This document shows positions 1 to 8,398 of a stretch of 64,000 nt of DNA, piece by piece (within the stretch, counting starts at the first letter, position 1; each line of letters opens with the position of its first letter). Under the pieces are notes generated by a model. It searched no databases. It had not been told where the DNA came from and saw nothing but the letters and a program-made list of their open reading frames with translations. Location: NCBI GenBank assembly GCA_902778145.1, contig CACYWW010000005.1, positions 1 to 64,000 on the forward strand, in the 5' to 3' direction. A program made the translations under genes and the position numbers. Origin of the DNA: an uncultured Ruminococcus sp. (lineage in GTDB: Bacteria > Bacillota > Clostridia > Oscillospirales > CAG-272).

Positions 1-1
1 G

Positions 2-139
2 ACGAGGCTTACCGCGATACCCGCGGAGGACGGTCTGTGGGTCGAGGCCTCGATCAAAGGTATTTATTACGACGAAGAAGGCGTACCGCAGTGGGACGAT
101 GTGACTTACGCCGCTAAGGTCGCCGAATACGTTGACTGA
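2..139 (+). CDS. C-terminal end of an unidentified protein (partial)
   Basis: An open frame with no stop runs from the window edge to TGA at 137-139 and encodes about 45 residues, ending ...VAEYVD. It is followed 9 bases later by a strong terminator, which supports it being the real end of a gene. The residues are acidic and soluble. I do not recognise a family. The start and most of the protein lie outside the window. Confidence 0.55.
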   Translation, partial: TRLTAIPAEDGLWVEASIKGIYYDEEGVPQWDDVTYAAKVAEYVD

Positions 140-147
140 TAAAATCG

Positions 148-183
148 CCCGGAGAGTCCGAGACTCTCCGGGGATCTTTTTTA
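148..183. terminator. Bidirectional intrinsic terminator
   Basis: A 10-bp perfect stem (149-158 with 162-171, 3-base loop) is followed by a T-run on the plus strand. It sits between the convergent ends of the left-edge gene and the minus-strand GH28-like gene. The A-tract before the stem also makes it usable from the minus strand. Confidence 0.75.
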
Positions 184-3100
184 TTTGCGTTTTTTCTTCA
201 GGATCGCGGCTATCACGGCAGCGGCAGCCGCCGCGGCGGCGACGCCTATGCCGATCTTTGCCGCGGCAGGCAGTCCGCCTGTCTTTGCGGCGGGCTCCGT
301 TTCGGGCGCGGTATGCGCCGGCTCCGCGGTATCCGTCTCCGTATCCGTCGCCCCGGCGCCTTCGCCGGAGAGCTTCACGGGATCTGTCATGACCGTGCTG
401 CGTGTGAACGTTATCGGGATCGGGGTGAAGTTTTCGTCAAAGGTTTTTTCAGTGAATCCAAGCCCCGGGACAACGTCTCCCGGCGTCAGCGGAGGCGAGG
501 TGCGTTCCGTCTGCGTGAGCCTGAAGCCGTCGCACGAAAGGACGGAGCCTTCCGCGGTCCTGACGCCGAAGAAATACGTTCCCTCCGAAAGCGGTACGGT
601 GAACGATACGTCAGCCGGCTCGTTTGACTCGGGTATCGCGCTCTCATACACGAGACGGCCCTCGCCGTCCGCCGCGAAGAAATACGCTTTGCCGGACGCG
701 CTTGCCGAGAAGCTGACGGTCGCGTCGCAGTTTTTGACGTAAAGCCCCTGATACATGAGCGTATCGCCTTCGACGACGGCGTGGTGTCCTTTGCCGTACT
801 CCTCCGCCGTCACGTTCCCGCGGTCACCCGCAACGGACCAGGCGGAGATGCCGGAGATCCAGCCTTTTTTGCCGTTTCTGCGTTCGAAATCGCCGTTCTG
901 AAAATCCGACGCCGATCTTATCCCGCAGTCTGAGAAAAAGCTCGTCGGCCTGACGGAAAGGAGCGTGCACACCGAGTCATATCTGTTTTTAAACAGTCTG
1001 ACGTCGCGCACGGGCGACCAGTCGTCCGTCTCCGTATTGTCGAACGGGCCGCCGTAATACGGGTTGTCGCACCACGTGCCAACGGAGCAGCCGCCGGAAA
1101 GCACGTTGTCATACGCCGTTATATTGTATATTTCCTGCTTTGAAAGATCCGGGTTGTCGGTGCCCCACGTGATGAACGTGAGTCCGTGACCGCCGAACAG
1201 ATCGCTGTGGCATACCGTAACGTCATGCACGCTGTTGTCACGGTCGGGATCCGCGCTCCACCATACGAGCCCTCTCGGGTCGTTATACGAGGAGGTGAGC
1301 GTGACCGCGTCGTCGTTCGAATACAGGAAGCACCTGTCTATCTTTATATCGTGGCACGCCGAGCTCAGTCCGATGCCGTCGCCCGAGGCGCAGGTGGCTT
1401 CTCTCATTGTCACGTCGGAAATATATACTCGGCTGCAATTGAACATCGGCAGATGATAGCAGTTGGCGCGGTTTATCGTGACGCCGCTTATCTGAACGTC
1501 GGTGCAGTCGACGAGCGCCAGCGCGATCAGATGGATCCTTCCACTGCACCCGGTCCAGACGGTCGAGCCGTCTACGCCGTCCGGGCATTCGGAGCCGACG
1601 TCGTTGAGCCTTATCGTGCCCTTGCCGGTTATCTTCACGTTATGCGCCTGATGGGCGTACACGAGCGGATAGTTATGGCAGAGCCCGGCGTGCGTCCAGT
1701 TGATGCCGGGGATCGAAACGTCGTGCCCTTTCGCGGGCTTGTATTTGTAATCAGCCTCGCGCGGAGACTGCCACAGCACCGCTCCTTCGTCGATGTATAG
1801 CTCCACGCTGCTCTTCACGTCGATATTCGTGACGATGTAACGCTTGCCGTAAACCGAGCCGTCGCCGGGGATGACGACTTTGCCGCCGCCCGCCGCCTCC
1901 GCGTCGTCTACGGCTTTCTGTATCGCCGCCGTATCGTCCGTGAAGCCGTCTCCCTTCGCGTTATACGGAGCGTCCGTTACCTTCACTTCAAATCCGGACG
2001 GTATATCAAAGGCGTAGGGATTTTCAGAATAATCGTAGTAGTTTTCGACCGTGAACCAGTCGCAGACCGCGGCGCCGTCGCACACGGCGTAAAAATGCGA
2101 TGACAGACGGCTGACGCCGTTGCCCTGAAGCGGCACCTCGAACGTGACGTCGGTCCCGTCCGACGCGGCGCTTTTCAGCCTGCGCATACGCGATATCGAT
2201 TTATCGTAATTCGTGATCGACGTCTCAAGCAGGGTCACGTTCTTTCCCGCGTATTTTTCGTCGAGCTTCAGCTTTACGGTGACTTTATCGTCCGCCGCGG
2301 TACAAGATACGAGGCTCCCCGCGTACTCGCGTACCGGCTCTTCCCTCTCCGGCGTTATCGCGTCTATCAGGATCCTTCCTTCTCCGCTGCCGCCCACGGG
2401 CTCAAGCCGGAAGCCGCGCAGATATCCATCACATTCGCTTGTATCCGATACGTTGAAATAGTACGTGAACCAGTCGGAGTTGGGCTCTATCTCAAACGTC
2501 TTCGAGCGCGCGTCCGAATATTCCGGATGAGTGTCGGTGATATACGAAAGCCTTATAGCCTTCGTGTCCGATTCGTTTCTCAGCCTTACGCAGAACGTGT
2601 TCCTGAGCGGGAGCTTCATCGAATAACGGTCGCCCGGCGCCGTGTCGAGCCAGACGGACGTTATCGCACCGGACTGCGGCCAGACGAAGGCGCCGTTCTC
2701 GACAGACGTTTTTTCATCGCCTGCCGGTTCAAATGAGAACATTTTTACCGAATCCTCGCGGTCGAACTCGAAATCGTAGCTCACCGTGCTGACATCTGCG
2801 TTCGAGAAAACGATATTTTTGACCTGCGGCTGAGTGTTGTAGCCCTGTATCAGGAAAACGCCCTTGTCCATCGCGCATTCGCTCGTATCCGAGCAGCGGC
2901 AGACGAGCTTGTCGTCTATATACCACTTCAGCACGTTTTCTCCGAGTATGTATTTGAAATGATGCCATTCGCCGACCTTCAGCTCATAGCCCGTGTTCGA
3001 CGTTTTGAGCGCCTCCGTCGGCTTCGTGAGCCTGATGCGCAGATAATTCCCGACGGTGTTGAGCTCGAAGAAATACTCCGCGTCTCCGCAGTCGTAGCAG

Positions 3101-3363
3101 AAGCCGACGTTCCCGTCGACCACACCGTAATTGTCGAGGATCTGCAGATCGTATTCTATGCAGTTATAAGCGAGCTCTTCGCTCGTTTTTATCCAGCCGA
3201 TGAGCTTACCGGGTTTGCCCTCATAGACCGTGTCCGCACCTTCACCCGTTATCGACCATCCGCTTTTCTTCCATTTTATCTGAGAGCCGGATACTCCGGC
3301 GGCGCCGAAAGCCGGTGCCGCGAGCATTGCGGCGGCAAGCAATACGCACATGATCTTTTTCAT
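181..3363 (-). CDS. Secreted, membrane-anchored GH28-like (pectin-lyase fold) protein
   Basis: A 1060-residue surface protein. It begins with a signal peptide (MKKIMCVLLAAAMLAAPAFG). Residues about 30-200 look like a ConA/LamG-type sandwich. Around residue 469 the start of a right-handed beta-helix is marked by GDGFTDDTAAIQKAV, typical of the pectate lyase 3/GH28 superfamily. The GH28-like motifs SNDDAVTL (about 690) and GGHGLTF (about 724) supply the DD and GHG signatures. The C-terminus has a Thr/Glu/Pro-rich linker, an Ala-rich membrane segment and KKKRK, so the protein is probably tethered outside the membrane. AAGGAG lies just before the ATG. The likely role is hydrolysis of a polyuronide or another glycan; the substrate cannot be read from sequence. 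The gene lies 12 bases downstream of a lipoprotein gene and is probably co-transcribed with it. Confidence 0.75.
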   Translation of the reverse strand: MKKIMCVLLAAAMLAAPAFGAAGVSGSQIKWKKSGWSITGEGADTVYEGKPGKLIGWIKTSEELAYNCIEYDLQILDNYGVVDGNVGFCYDCGDAEYFFELNTVGNYLRIRLTKPTEALKTSNTGYELKVGEWHHFKYILGENVLKWYIDDKLVCRCSDTSECAMDKGVFLIQGYNTQPQVKNIVFSNADVSTVSYDFEFDREDSVKMFSFEPAGDEKTSVENGAFVWPQSGAITSVWLDTAPGDRYSMKLPLRNTFCVRLRNESDTKAIRLSYITDTHPEYSDARSKTFEIEPNSDWFTYYFNVSDTSECDGYLRGFRLEPVGGSGEGRILIDAITPEREEPVREYAGSLVSCTAADDKVTVKLKLDEKYAGKNVTLLETSITNYDKSISRMRRLKSAASDGTDVTFEVPLQGNGVSRLSSHFYAVCDGAAVCDWFTVENYYDYSENPYAFDIPSGFEVKVTDAPYNAKGDGFTDDTAAIQKAVDDAEAAGGGKVVIPGDGSVYGKRYIVTNIDVKSSVELYIDEGAVLWQSPREADYKYKPAKGHDVSIPGINWTHAGLCHNYPLVYAHQAHNVKITGKGTIRLNDVGSECPDGVDGSTVWTGCSGRIHLIALALVDCTDVQISGVTINRANCYHLPMFNCSRVYISDVTMREATCASGDGIGLSSACHDIKIDRCFLYSNDDAVTLTSSYNDPRGLVWWSADPDRDNSVHDVTVCHSDLFGGHGLTFITWGTDNPDLSKQEIYNITAYDNVLSGGCSVGTWCDNPYYGGPFDNTETDDWSPVRDVRLFKNRYDSVCTLLSVRPTSFFSDCGIRSASDFQNGDFERRNGKKGWISGISAWSVAGDRGNVTAEEYGKGHHAVVEGDTLMYQGLYVKNCDATVSFSASASGKAYFFAADGEGRLVYESAIPESNEPADVSFTVPLSEGTYFFGVRTAEGSVLSCDGFRLTQTERTSPPLTPGDVVPGLGFTEKTFDENFTPIPITFTRSTVMTDPVKLSGEGAGATDTETDTAEPAHTAPETEPAAKTGGLPAAAKIGIGVAAAAAAAAVIAAILKKKRK

Positions 3364-3375
3364 TTTTTCTCCTTA

Positions 3376-4401
3376 TCAGGGTACGTACGTCACGGTCCTG
3401 TCGGCGGGCATATCTCCGTCGCCCGTCCAGATCGCTATGTTGTCAACGTATCCGTTTATCGCTCCGCCTGTCTTGAAGCAGACGGCGGAACCCGTGAGCT
3501 CGTCCTCCTGTCCGTAGGCGTCGCCCATCTCGTTATATTTGCTCACCCTGACGAAATCTTCCATATCGGCTGTCTTCATGAGAATATCGGCGCGTTCCCT
3601 GCCGCGGATGACGCGGACGGTGACCGTGACATCTTTGAACATATCTGTATAATTGTCGCCGGGCTCCTCCGTTCTGCCGAGAAGCTTGTAAGCGATCGTG
3701 GTACGGTCCTCCGTCGTCTTTTTCTGAGCGGCAAAGAGATCGTCCTCATCCGCCGCGTCATATGTGAACCAGTTTCCGTTCGCGTATATCTGATTGTTGC
3801 CGTATCCGCCGACTCTGAAGTGATAGGAATTATATGATCCGCCGCCGTATTCCGTTACGAAATTCAGGTATCTCTTATGGTTCAACGCCGTGCCGTACGT
3901 AACGTCATACTGAAGTGTATACGTGCCGTACTTTTCCACGCGGCTCATATACGCGTCGTCGAGGATGAGCGCATAGCCGTCGGAGCCCTTGAACGAACCG
4001 TCGTCTGAATAGTTTCTGACGTGGAGCGCGCCGTCCTTCAGCGTAAGCTCCGCGGTCCAGTCGCTCGGGGCACCGTCCTCACTGACCGTAAGTACCCTCC
4101 AGCCGAGCGCGGAGATCACGCCGTCCTTGCCTTCAACGTCACCGTAGGATGAAAAATCCTCATAGTAGACCATCACACCGTCTGTAAGCTCCGAGGGAAC
4201 GGGATCCGTTTCCGTGACCGGCTCGGTCTCCGGCTCTTCCGTCGTGTCCGGTACGGTCGTTCCGGGATCGGAGCTTGTCTGAGGCTCCGCCGCCGTTGTG
4301 CCGCCGGTCGTATCCGCCGTTGTTTTCTGCCCGCATGACACGGCAAAAAGCATTGCCGCCAGAGAGAGTACGGCTATGATCATCTTCAATGTGTTTTTCA
4401 T
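3376..4401 (-). CDS. Lipoprotein with ConA-like domain
   Basis: A 341-residue protein with a lipoprotein signal (lipobox AVSC near residue 23). A low-complexity Thr/Glu/Pro stretch to about residue 70 looks like a cell-wall spacer. The remaining ~270 residues are rich in Tyr, Gly and Asp with alternating beta-strand patterning and resemble the jelly-roll sugar-binding or DUF1080-like family, but I cannot assign it firmly. The start is fixed by GGAGG eight bases upstream. It is first in an operon with the GH28-like protein, so a role in polysaccharide binding is plausible. Confidence 0.6.
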   Translation of the reverse strand: MKNTLKMIIAVLSLAAMLFAVSCGQKTTADTTGGTTAAEPQTSSDPGTTVPDTTEEPETEPVTETDPVPSELTDGVMVYYEDFSSYGDVEGKDGVISALGWRVLTVSEDGAPSDWTAELTLKDGALHVRNYSDDGSFKGSDGYALILDDAYMSRVEKYGTYTLQYDVTYGTALNHKRYLNFVTEYGGGSYNSYHFRVGGYGNNQIYANGNWFTYDAADEDDLFAAQKKTTEDRTTIAYKLLGRTEEPGDNYTDMFKDVTVTVRVIRGRERADILMKTADMEDFVRVSKYNEMGDAYGQEDELTGSAVCFKTGGAINGYVDNIAIWTGDGDMPADRTVTYVP

Positions 4402-4437
4402 TGGATACCTCCGTATTTTTTATATTCTGCCGATCAT

Positions 4438-4466
4438 ATTCTATCACAGTTTTTGTTTACAGTCAA
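4438..4466 (-). promoter_or_regulatory. Promoter for the lipoprotein/GH28 operon
   Basis: Read on the minus strand: TTGACT (4461-4466), 17-bp spacer, TAGAAT (4438-4443), then the ribosome binding site and start codon of the lipoprotein gene about 37 bases further on. Confidence 0.65.
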
Positions 4467-4561
4467 CAATAACGCGGATAAAACTCAGCTGATTTTGACT
4501 GTTTTTTCATATTCCTTTCAAATTCGCGGCGTACAATGACATCAAGAAAGGGGATGAGGTA

Positions 4562-5515
4562 ATGAGATCAGGAAAATACGTGTGGGCGGTGATATACGGC
4601 GTACTGCTTTCCGCCTTCACGCTTTACGCGTGTCTTGACACGTTCGTGATACAGCGGGTGTACGAGGTCCCCGATCAGCCTGTGACGAAATATACGCTCG
4701 GTGCGCAGAACTCCGAAACGTCGGGCGGCGCGGCGGAAACGTCCGATACGGCAGAAACAGATCCTTCCGATACAACGGATACGGTCGGGACGGAGAACGC
4801 CGGATACGCGGCGGAGCCGGACGTGAAGATCACCGAATACCGGTATAATGATACGACCGTATACGTCGCGGACATTGTGCTCTCCTCCCCGGATCAGCTG
4901 AAAACGGCGCTGGCAAGATCGTCCTACGGCAAAAATGTGACGGAGAAAACGTCCGTCATCGCCGCAGACAACAGCGCGCTGCTTGCGATAAACGGCGATT
5001 ATTACGGCGCGCGTGAGCGCGGATACGTGATACGGGAGGGGATAATATACAGAAGCACAAGACGTCAGGGCGCGGAGGATCTCGTGATATACCGTGACGG
5101 TACGATGAGGATCATATCGGAATCCGACGTCTCGGCGGAAGAGCTTCTGAACGACGGCGCGTACAACGTGTTCTCGTTCGGTCCCGGGCTCATATCTGAC
5201 GGCGTGATAACGGTGTCAGAGGGATACGAGGTAGGTCAGGCGATGGCGAGCAATCCCCGCACGGCGATAGGTCAGGTCGACGGTCTTCATTACGTCTTCG
5301 TCGTGTCTGACGGGAGAACGTCTGAGAGCGCCGGGTTGAGTCTGTATGAGCTCGCTCGGTTCATGTCTGAGCTCGGCGTCAGTGTCGCGTACAATCTCGA
5401 CGGCGGCGGATCGTCGACAATGTATTATAACGGAGAGGTCGTCAACAATCCGACGACGAACGGAAAAAGGATATCGGAAAGGAGCGTGTCTGACATTGTC
5501 TACATCGGATATTAA
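4562..5515 (+). CDS. Phosphodiester glycosidase-like (NAGPA domain) exported protein
   Basis: A 317-residue protein with one N-terminal membrane segment (about residues 7-27) followed by a low-complexity Thr/Ser/Asp linker. Residues about 130-317 match the NAGPA/phosphodiester glycosidase family (formerly DUF2233, exopolysaccharide-associated). The visible signatures are LLAINGDYYG, NPRTAIGQVDG and YNLDGGGSSTMYYNG, ending with SDIVYIGY. The family removes sugar residues from phosphodiesters on polymers such as wall glycopolymers; the substrate here is not known. AAAGGGG and GAGGT precede the ATG. The next gene starts inside its last codons. Confidence 0.8.
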   Translation: MRSGKYVWAVIYGVLLSAFTLYACLDTFVIQRVYEVPDQPVTKYTLGAQNSETSGGAAETSDTAETDPSDTTDTVGTENAGYAAEPDVKITEYRYNDTTVYVADIVLSSPDQLKTALARSSYGKNVTEKTSVIAADNSALLAINGDYYGARERGYVIREGIIYRSTRRQGAEDLVIYRDGTMRIISESDVSAEELLNDGAYNVFSFGPGLISDGVITVSEGYEVGQAMASNPRTAIGQVDGLHYVFVVSDGRTSESAGLSLYELARFMSELGVSVAYNLDGGGSSTMYYNGEVVNNPTTNGKRISERSVSDIVYIGY

Positions 5516-5915
5516 AAAAAGAGCGCTGAGATCGGCCTTCACTTATCTCGCAGTATCGCTTCTCTGCGCCGTATTCGGCTTCATATACGAGCTTTTCTCG
5601 CACGGCGTTTTCTCTCCCTTCATGGCGTTCTGCTTTCTGCCGCCGCTTTTATTCGGCGTGATCCCGTTCCTTGCGGTGTATTTCAAGGGTATGTACTTCC
5701 CTCACAGGCTCGCGTACAATCTTTACAACTCGGGAGTGTCGGCGCTGACCGCCGGATTCATATTCACGGGAGTCCTTCAGATCTACGGTACGACGAACAG
5801 GCTGAGCGCGGTCTACTATGCCGCGGCGGCGGTCTTCACCGTTTCCGGGATCATTCTCTGGATATACGGCACGGGAAAGGATAAAAAAACACTTGAAAAA
5901 AACAAAAACGTATGA
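5496..5915 (+). CDS. Small integral membrane protein
   Basis: A 139-residue protein with four predicted transmembrane segments and a Lys-rich tail. I chose the TTG start at 5496 because AAAGGAG (5478-5484) lies 11 bases upstream and no ATG fits. It overlaps the end of the NAGPA gene by 20 bases, which suggests translational coupling. The pattern (aromatic helix ends, short loops) resembles uncharacterised Clostridia membrane proteins. I do not recognise a family or function. Confidence 0.6.
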   Translation: MSTSDIKKRALRSAFTYLAVSLLCAVFGFIYELFSHGVFSPFMAFCFLPPLLFGVIPFLAVYFKGMYFPHRLAYNLYNSGVSALTAGFIFTGVLQIYGTTNRLSAVYYAAAAVFTVSGIILWIYGTGKDKKTLEKNKNV

Positions 5916-5921
5916 TATACT
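5893..5921 (+). promoter_or_regulatory. Promoter of the methionine sulfoxide repair operon
   Basis: TTGAAA (5893-5898), 17-bp spacer, TATACT (5916-5921). The promoter overlaps the last codons of the upstream membrane-protein gene. Predicted transcription starts near 5928, just before a terminator-like hairpin. Confidence 0.7.
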
Positions 5922-5944
5922 CATACCGGGAGCTGTTCATACGC

Positions 5945-5970
5945 GTCCGGGCTCACGCCCGGACTTTTTA
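5945..5970 (+). terminator. Terminator-like hairpin in the 5' leader
   Basis: Perfect 8-bp GC stem (5945-5952 with 5957-5964), loop TCAC, then five T's. It may end transcription from the upstream genes. It also lies downstream of the operon's own promoter, so it could attenuate the operon. The ribosome binding site AAGGAGGG follows immediately. Confidence 0.65.
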
Positions 5971-5982
5971 TAAGGAGGGCAT

Positions 5983-6810
5983 ATGCCGGATTTGAAATAC
6001 ATCCGCTGGTGCGGATCGGGTACCAATCCCGAGAACTGTTTTGAATACACGATAAAGGATGCGACGGACAGGGCGGAGGTCAGCGTCATACAGGGCTTCA
6101 CACGGGATGTGAGGACCTTCGTCACGGACCGCTCCGTCATCTCCCGCGCGGAGGAGATCATCGGATTGTACGGTCTCACCCGCTGGAACGGATTTGACAG
6201 ATCGAACAAACGCGTGCTCGACGGCAGGTCGTTTTCGGTATCCTTCGAATACGGCGAAAAAAGCGTCAGCTGCAGAGGCTATGAATCGTTCCCGAAGAAC
6301 TACCGGGAAGCCTCGCTTGAATTTTTTTCGCTCATAAAAGAGCTTTCAGAGTCTCATCTTATCGACAAGGACGTGTTTTCGGCGCAGTGCCGCGCGCTGA
6401 CCGAAGGCGTTCCGTACACGACGGCGAACCTCGCCAACATCGCGGCGCTCATATTCAACACCGCGGCGGATCTCAACTGGGCGGGCTTCTACCTTATGGA
6501 CAACGGCTCGCTCGTGCTTGGCCCGTTTCAGGGAAAGCCGGCGTGTATAAAGCTGAAGGTCGGAGAAAACACGGGCGTCTGCGGCACCGTGGCATTCAGG
6601 GACGAGACCGTCGTCGTTCCGGACGTGCATGAATTCAGGGGGCATATAGCGTGCGACACCGATTCCGCGTCGGAGATCGTCGTTCCGCTCCGTAAAAACG
6701 GAGCCGTCGTCGGCGTGCTCGACATCGACAGCCCGATAAAAGGCAGGTTTACGGCGCACGATAAGGAGCTGTTCGAGTCCGTCGCCGCCGCCGTGGAGGA
6801 GATATTATGA
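5983..6810 (+). CDS. Free methionine-(R)-sulfoxide reductase (GAF type) with extra N-terminal domain
   Basis: 275 residues. The C-terminal ~155 residues are a GAF domain of the fRMsr/YebR family, which reduces free methionine-R-sulfoxide. All three characteristic cysteines are visible, in GKPACIKL, GVCGTVAF and GHIACDTDS, followed by EIVVPL and GVLDIDSP. The first ~110 residues form a separate domain (begins MPDLKYIRWCGSGTNPEN) that I cannot assign; ordinary fRMsr proteins are about 160 residues, so this is a fusion. The gene heads an operon with msrA and a nitroreductase, which supports an oxidative-repair role in the cytoplasm. Confidence 0.85.
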   Translation: MPDLKYIRWCGSGTNPENCFEYTIKDATDRAEVSVIQGFTRDVRTFVTDRSVISRAEEIIGLYGLTRWNGFDRSNKRVLDGRSFSVSFEYGEKSVSCRGYESFPKNYREASLEFFSLIKELSESHLIDKDVFSAQCRALTEGVPYTTANLANIAALIFNTAADLNWAGFYLMDNGSLVLGPFQGKPACIKLKVGENTGVCGTVAFRDETVVVPDVHEFRGHIACDTDSASEIVVPLRKNGAVVGVLDIDSPIKGRFTAHDKELFESVAAAVEEIL

Positions 6811-7325
6811 AATACGCGTATTTCGCGGGCGGCTGCTTCTGGTGCATAACGCCCGTGTTCGCGGCGGAGCCCGGCGTCATATCCGTTGTAAGCGGTTACT
6901 GCGGCGGCGACGAGGAGGATCCGACGTACGAGGACGTAAAGGCGCAGCGCACCGGTCACCGCGAAACGGTGAGGATCGAATACGACGCGGATCTGATCGG
7001 ATACTCCTCCCTGCTCTCTCTTTTCCTCGGTTCGGTCGACGTTGAGGACGGGGGCGGTCAGTTCATCGACCGCGGCAGATCATATACTCTCGCCGTTTAT
7101 TACACAAGTGATGAGGAAAAGCGGTCGGCGGAGGACGCGCTCGCCGCGCTCCGTGAAACGCACGGCAGCGTCTGTGTTTCGGTCGAGCCGTATAAAAAGT
7201 TTTTTGCGGCGGAGGACCGTCACCAGGACTACTATAAGAAGGAACCGGAAAAATTCATGCAGGAGCTGATAAGCTCCGGCAGGGGCGCTTCATGCCCCGC
7301 CGCCAAAAGGAGGAAAATCAGATGA
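6807..7325 (+). CDS. msrA: Peptide methionine (S)-sulfoxide reductase MsrA
   Basis: 172 residues with the MsrA signature AGGCFWC at the N-terminus (Cys in GCFW is the catalytic residue), SGYCGG, and the ending motif EDRHQDYYKKEPEKF. It reduces methionine-S-sulfoxide in proteins using thioredoxin-type reductant. The residue after CFW is Cys rather than the more common Gly, a variant seen in some anaerobes. The start overlaps the preceding stop (ATGA), so it is translationally coupled to the free-Met reductase. Confidence 0.92.
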   Translation: MKYAYFAGGCFWCITPVFAAEPGVISVVSGYCGGDEEDPTYEDVKAQRTGHRETVRIEYDADLIGYSSLLSLFLGSVDVEDGGGQFIDRGRSYTLAVYYTSDEEKRSAEDALAALRETHGSVCVSVEPYKKFFAAEDRHQDYYKKEPEKFMQELISSGRGASCPAAKRRKIR

Positions 7326-7975
7326 CGGAATACGAGGCGATATTCGCACGGCACAGCGTGAGAAAGTACAAAAGCGATCCTATAGAGCCGGAAAAAGCGG
7401 CAATACTGCGGGACAGGATAGAAAAAATAAATGCGGAAACGGGGCTGAGCATAAAGCTGTTTCTCGACGAGCCCGGCGCTTTTGAGGGGAACAAGCCGTC
7501 GTACGGCTCGTTTTCCGGATGCAGAAATTACATCATGATGGCGGCGGAAAAAGGGCGCGACGAGGATATAGGCTATTACGGAGAATCTCTCGTGCTGCTC
7601 GCTCAGACTCTCGGGCTGAACACCTGCTGGGTTGCGCTGACGTTCGAGAAAAAGGCGGTGGAGGCGCCGGTCGGCTGCCGGATATACGATCTGATCGCGC
7701 TCGGATACGGTCAGACTCAGGGCGTACCGCACAGATCGAAGCCGGTCGAAAAGCTCTATAAATCAGACGGCGAGGTCCCGGAATGGTTCCTCCGCGGAAT
7801 GGAAGCGGCGGCTCTCGCGCCGACGGCGATAAATCAGCAGAGATTTTTGTTCGTATACAAAAACGGAAAAGTATCATGCAAGGCGCTTTTCGGCCCGTGC
7901 TCGAAGACCGATCTCGGTATCGTGAAATACCATTTCGAGCTCGGCGCGGGAAGGAAGCTCGCTGAGCTTGGATGA
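7322..7975 (+). CDS. Nitroreductase-family protein
   Basis: 217 residues. The start EAIFARHSVRKYKSDPI is the classic FMN-binding nitroreductase N-terminus; GYYGESLVLLAQTLGLNTCW and EAAALAPTAINQQRF match the two-lobed variant common in Clostridia. It probably carries FMN and uses NAD(P)H or ferredoxin as donor; the substrate is unknown. ATGA overlap with msrA. Its place after two sulfoxide reductases suggests redox support or stress defence, but that is inference. Confidence 0.85.
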   Translation: MTEYEAIFARHSVRKYKSDPIEPEKAAILRDRIEKINAETGLSIKLFLDEPGAFEGNKPSYGSFSGCRNYIMMAAEKGRDEDIGYYGESLVLLAQTLGLNTCWVALTFEKKAVEAPVGCRIYDLIALGYGQTQGVPHRSKPVEKLYKSDGEVPEWFLRGMEAAALAPTAINQQRFLFVYKNGKVSCKALFGPCSKTDLGIVKYHFELGAGRKLAELG

Positions 7976-7984
7976 ACGTCCGGA

Positions 7985-8021
7985 ACGGTCCGGGAAAACG
8001 CGATCCCGGACCGTGTTTTTT
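7985..8021 (+). terminator. Intrinsic terminator after the msr operon
   Basis: 11-bp stem (7985-7995 with 8004-8014) followed by a run of seven T's, ten bases after the nitroreductase stop. Confidence 0.85.
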
Positions 8022-8048
8022 TGTTTACTTTTTTTTCATACGATCACG

Positions 8049-8077
8049 TTTAAAAATACCCCCATGGGGTATATAAT
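8049..8077 (+). promoter_or_regulatory. csoR-copA promoter with CsoR operator in the spacer
   Basis: TTTAAA (8049-8054), 17-bp spacer, TATAAT (8072-8077). The spacer contains the GC palindrome TACCCCCATGGGGTA (8057-8071), which matches the known CsoR operator style (C-run facing G-run). Apo-CsoR bound here would block RNA polymerase, and Cu(I) binding would release it. Confidence 0.85.
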
Positions 8078-8104
8078 ATACTTGAAACATGCGGAGGATA
8101 ATAT

Positions 8105-8398
8105 ATGGAACACGATTGCTGCAAAAAACGCGAACGCACGGATGAGGAGCTGAAAAGGCTCACTAACAGGCTCTGCCGCGTTGAGGGACAGATCCGCGGG
8201 ATCCGCTCCATGGTCGAAAACGACGCGTACTGCGTCGACATACTGATGCAGGTATCCGCCGCCGCGGCCGCGCTGAATTCCTTCCGGCGCGAGCTTCTTT
8301 CGGAGCATATACGCACGTGCGTCGCAAACGACATCAAAGAAGGAAACACGGAAAAGACAGAGGAGCTTGTCGGTATACTCGACAAGATGATAAGATGA
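8105..8398 (+). CDS. csoR: CsoR-family copper-sensing repressor
   Basis: 97 residues, all-helical DUF156/CsoR fold. The [12 protein letters not shown] motif and the Cu(I) ligand pattern Cys (AYCVDI), His and Cys (SEHIRTCV) are present, so the protein should sense Cu(I) rather than formaldehyde or sulfide. GGAGG lies just before the ATG. It is followed directly by a copper ATPase whose start overlaps its stop, and its own promoter contains a CsoR-type operator, indicating autoregulation. Confidence 0.9.
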   Translation: MEHDCCKKRERTDEELKRLTNRLCRVEGQIRGIRSMVENDAYCVDILMQVSAAAAALNSFRRELLSEHIRTCVANDIKEGNTEKTEELVGILDKMIR

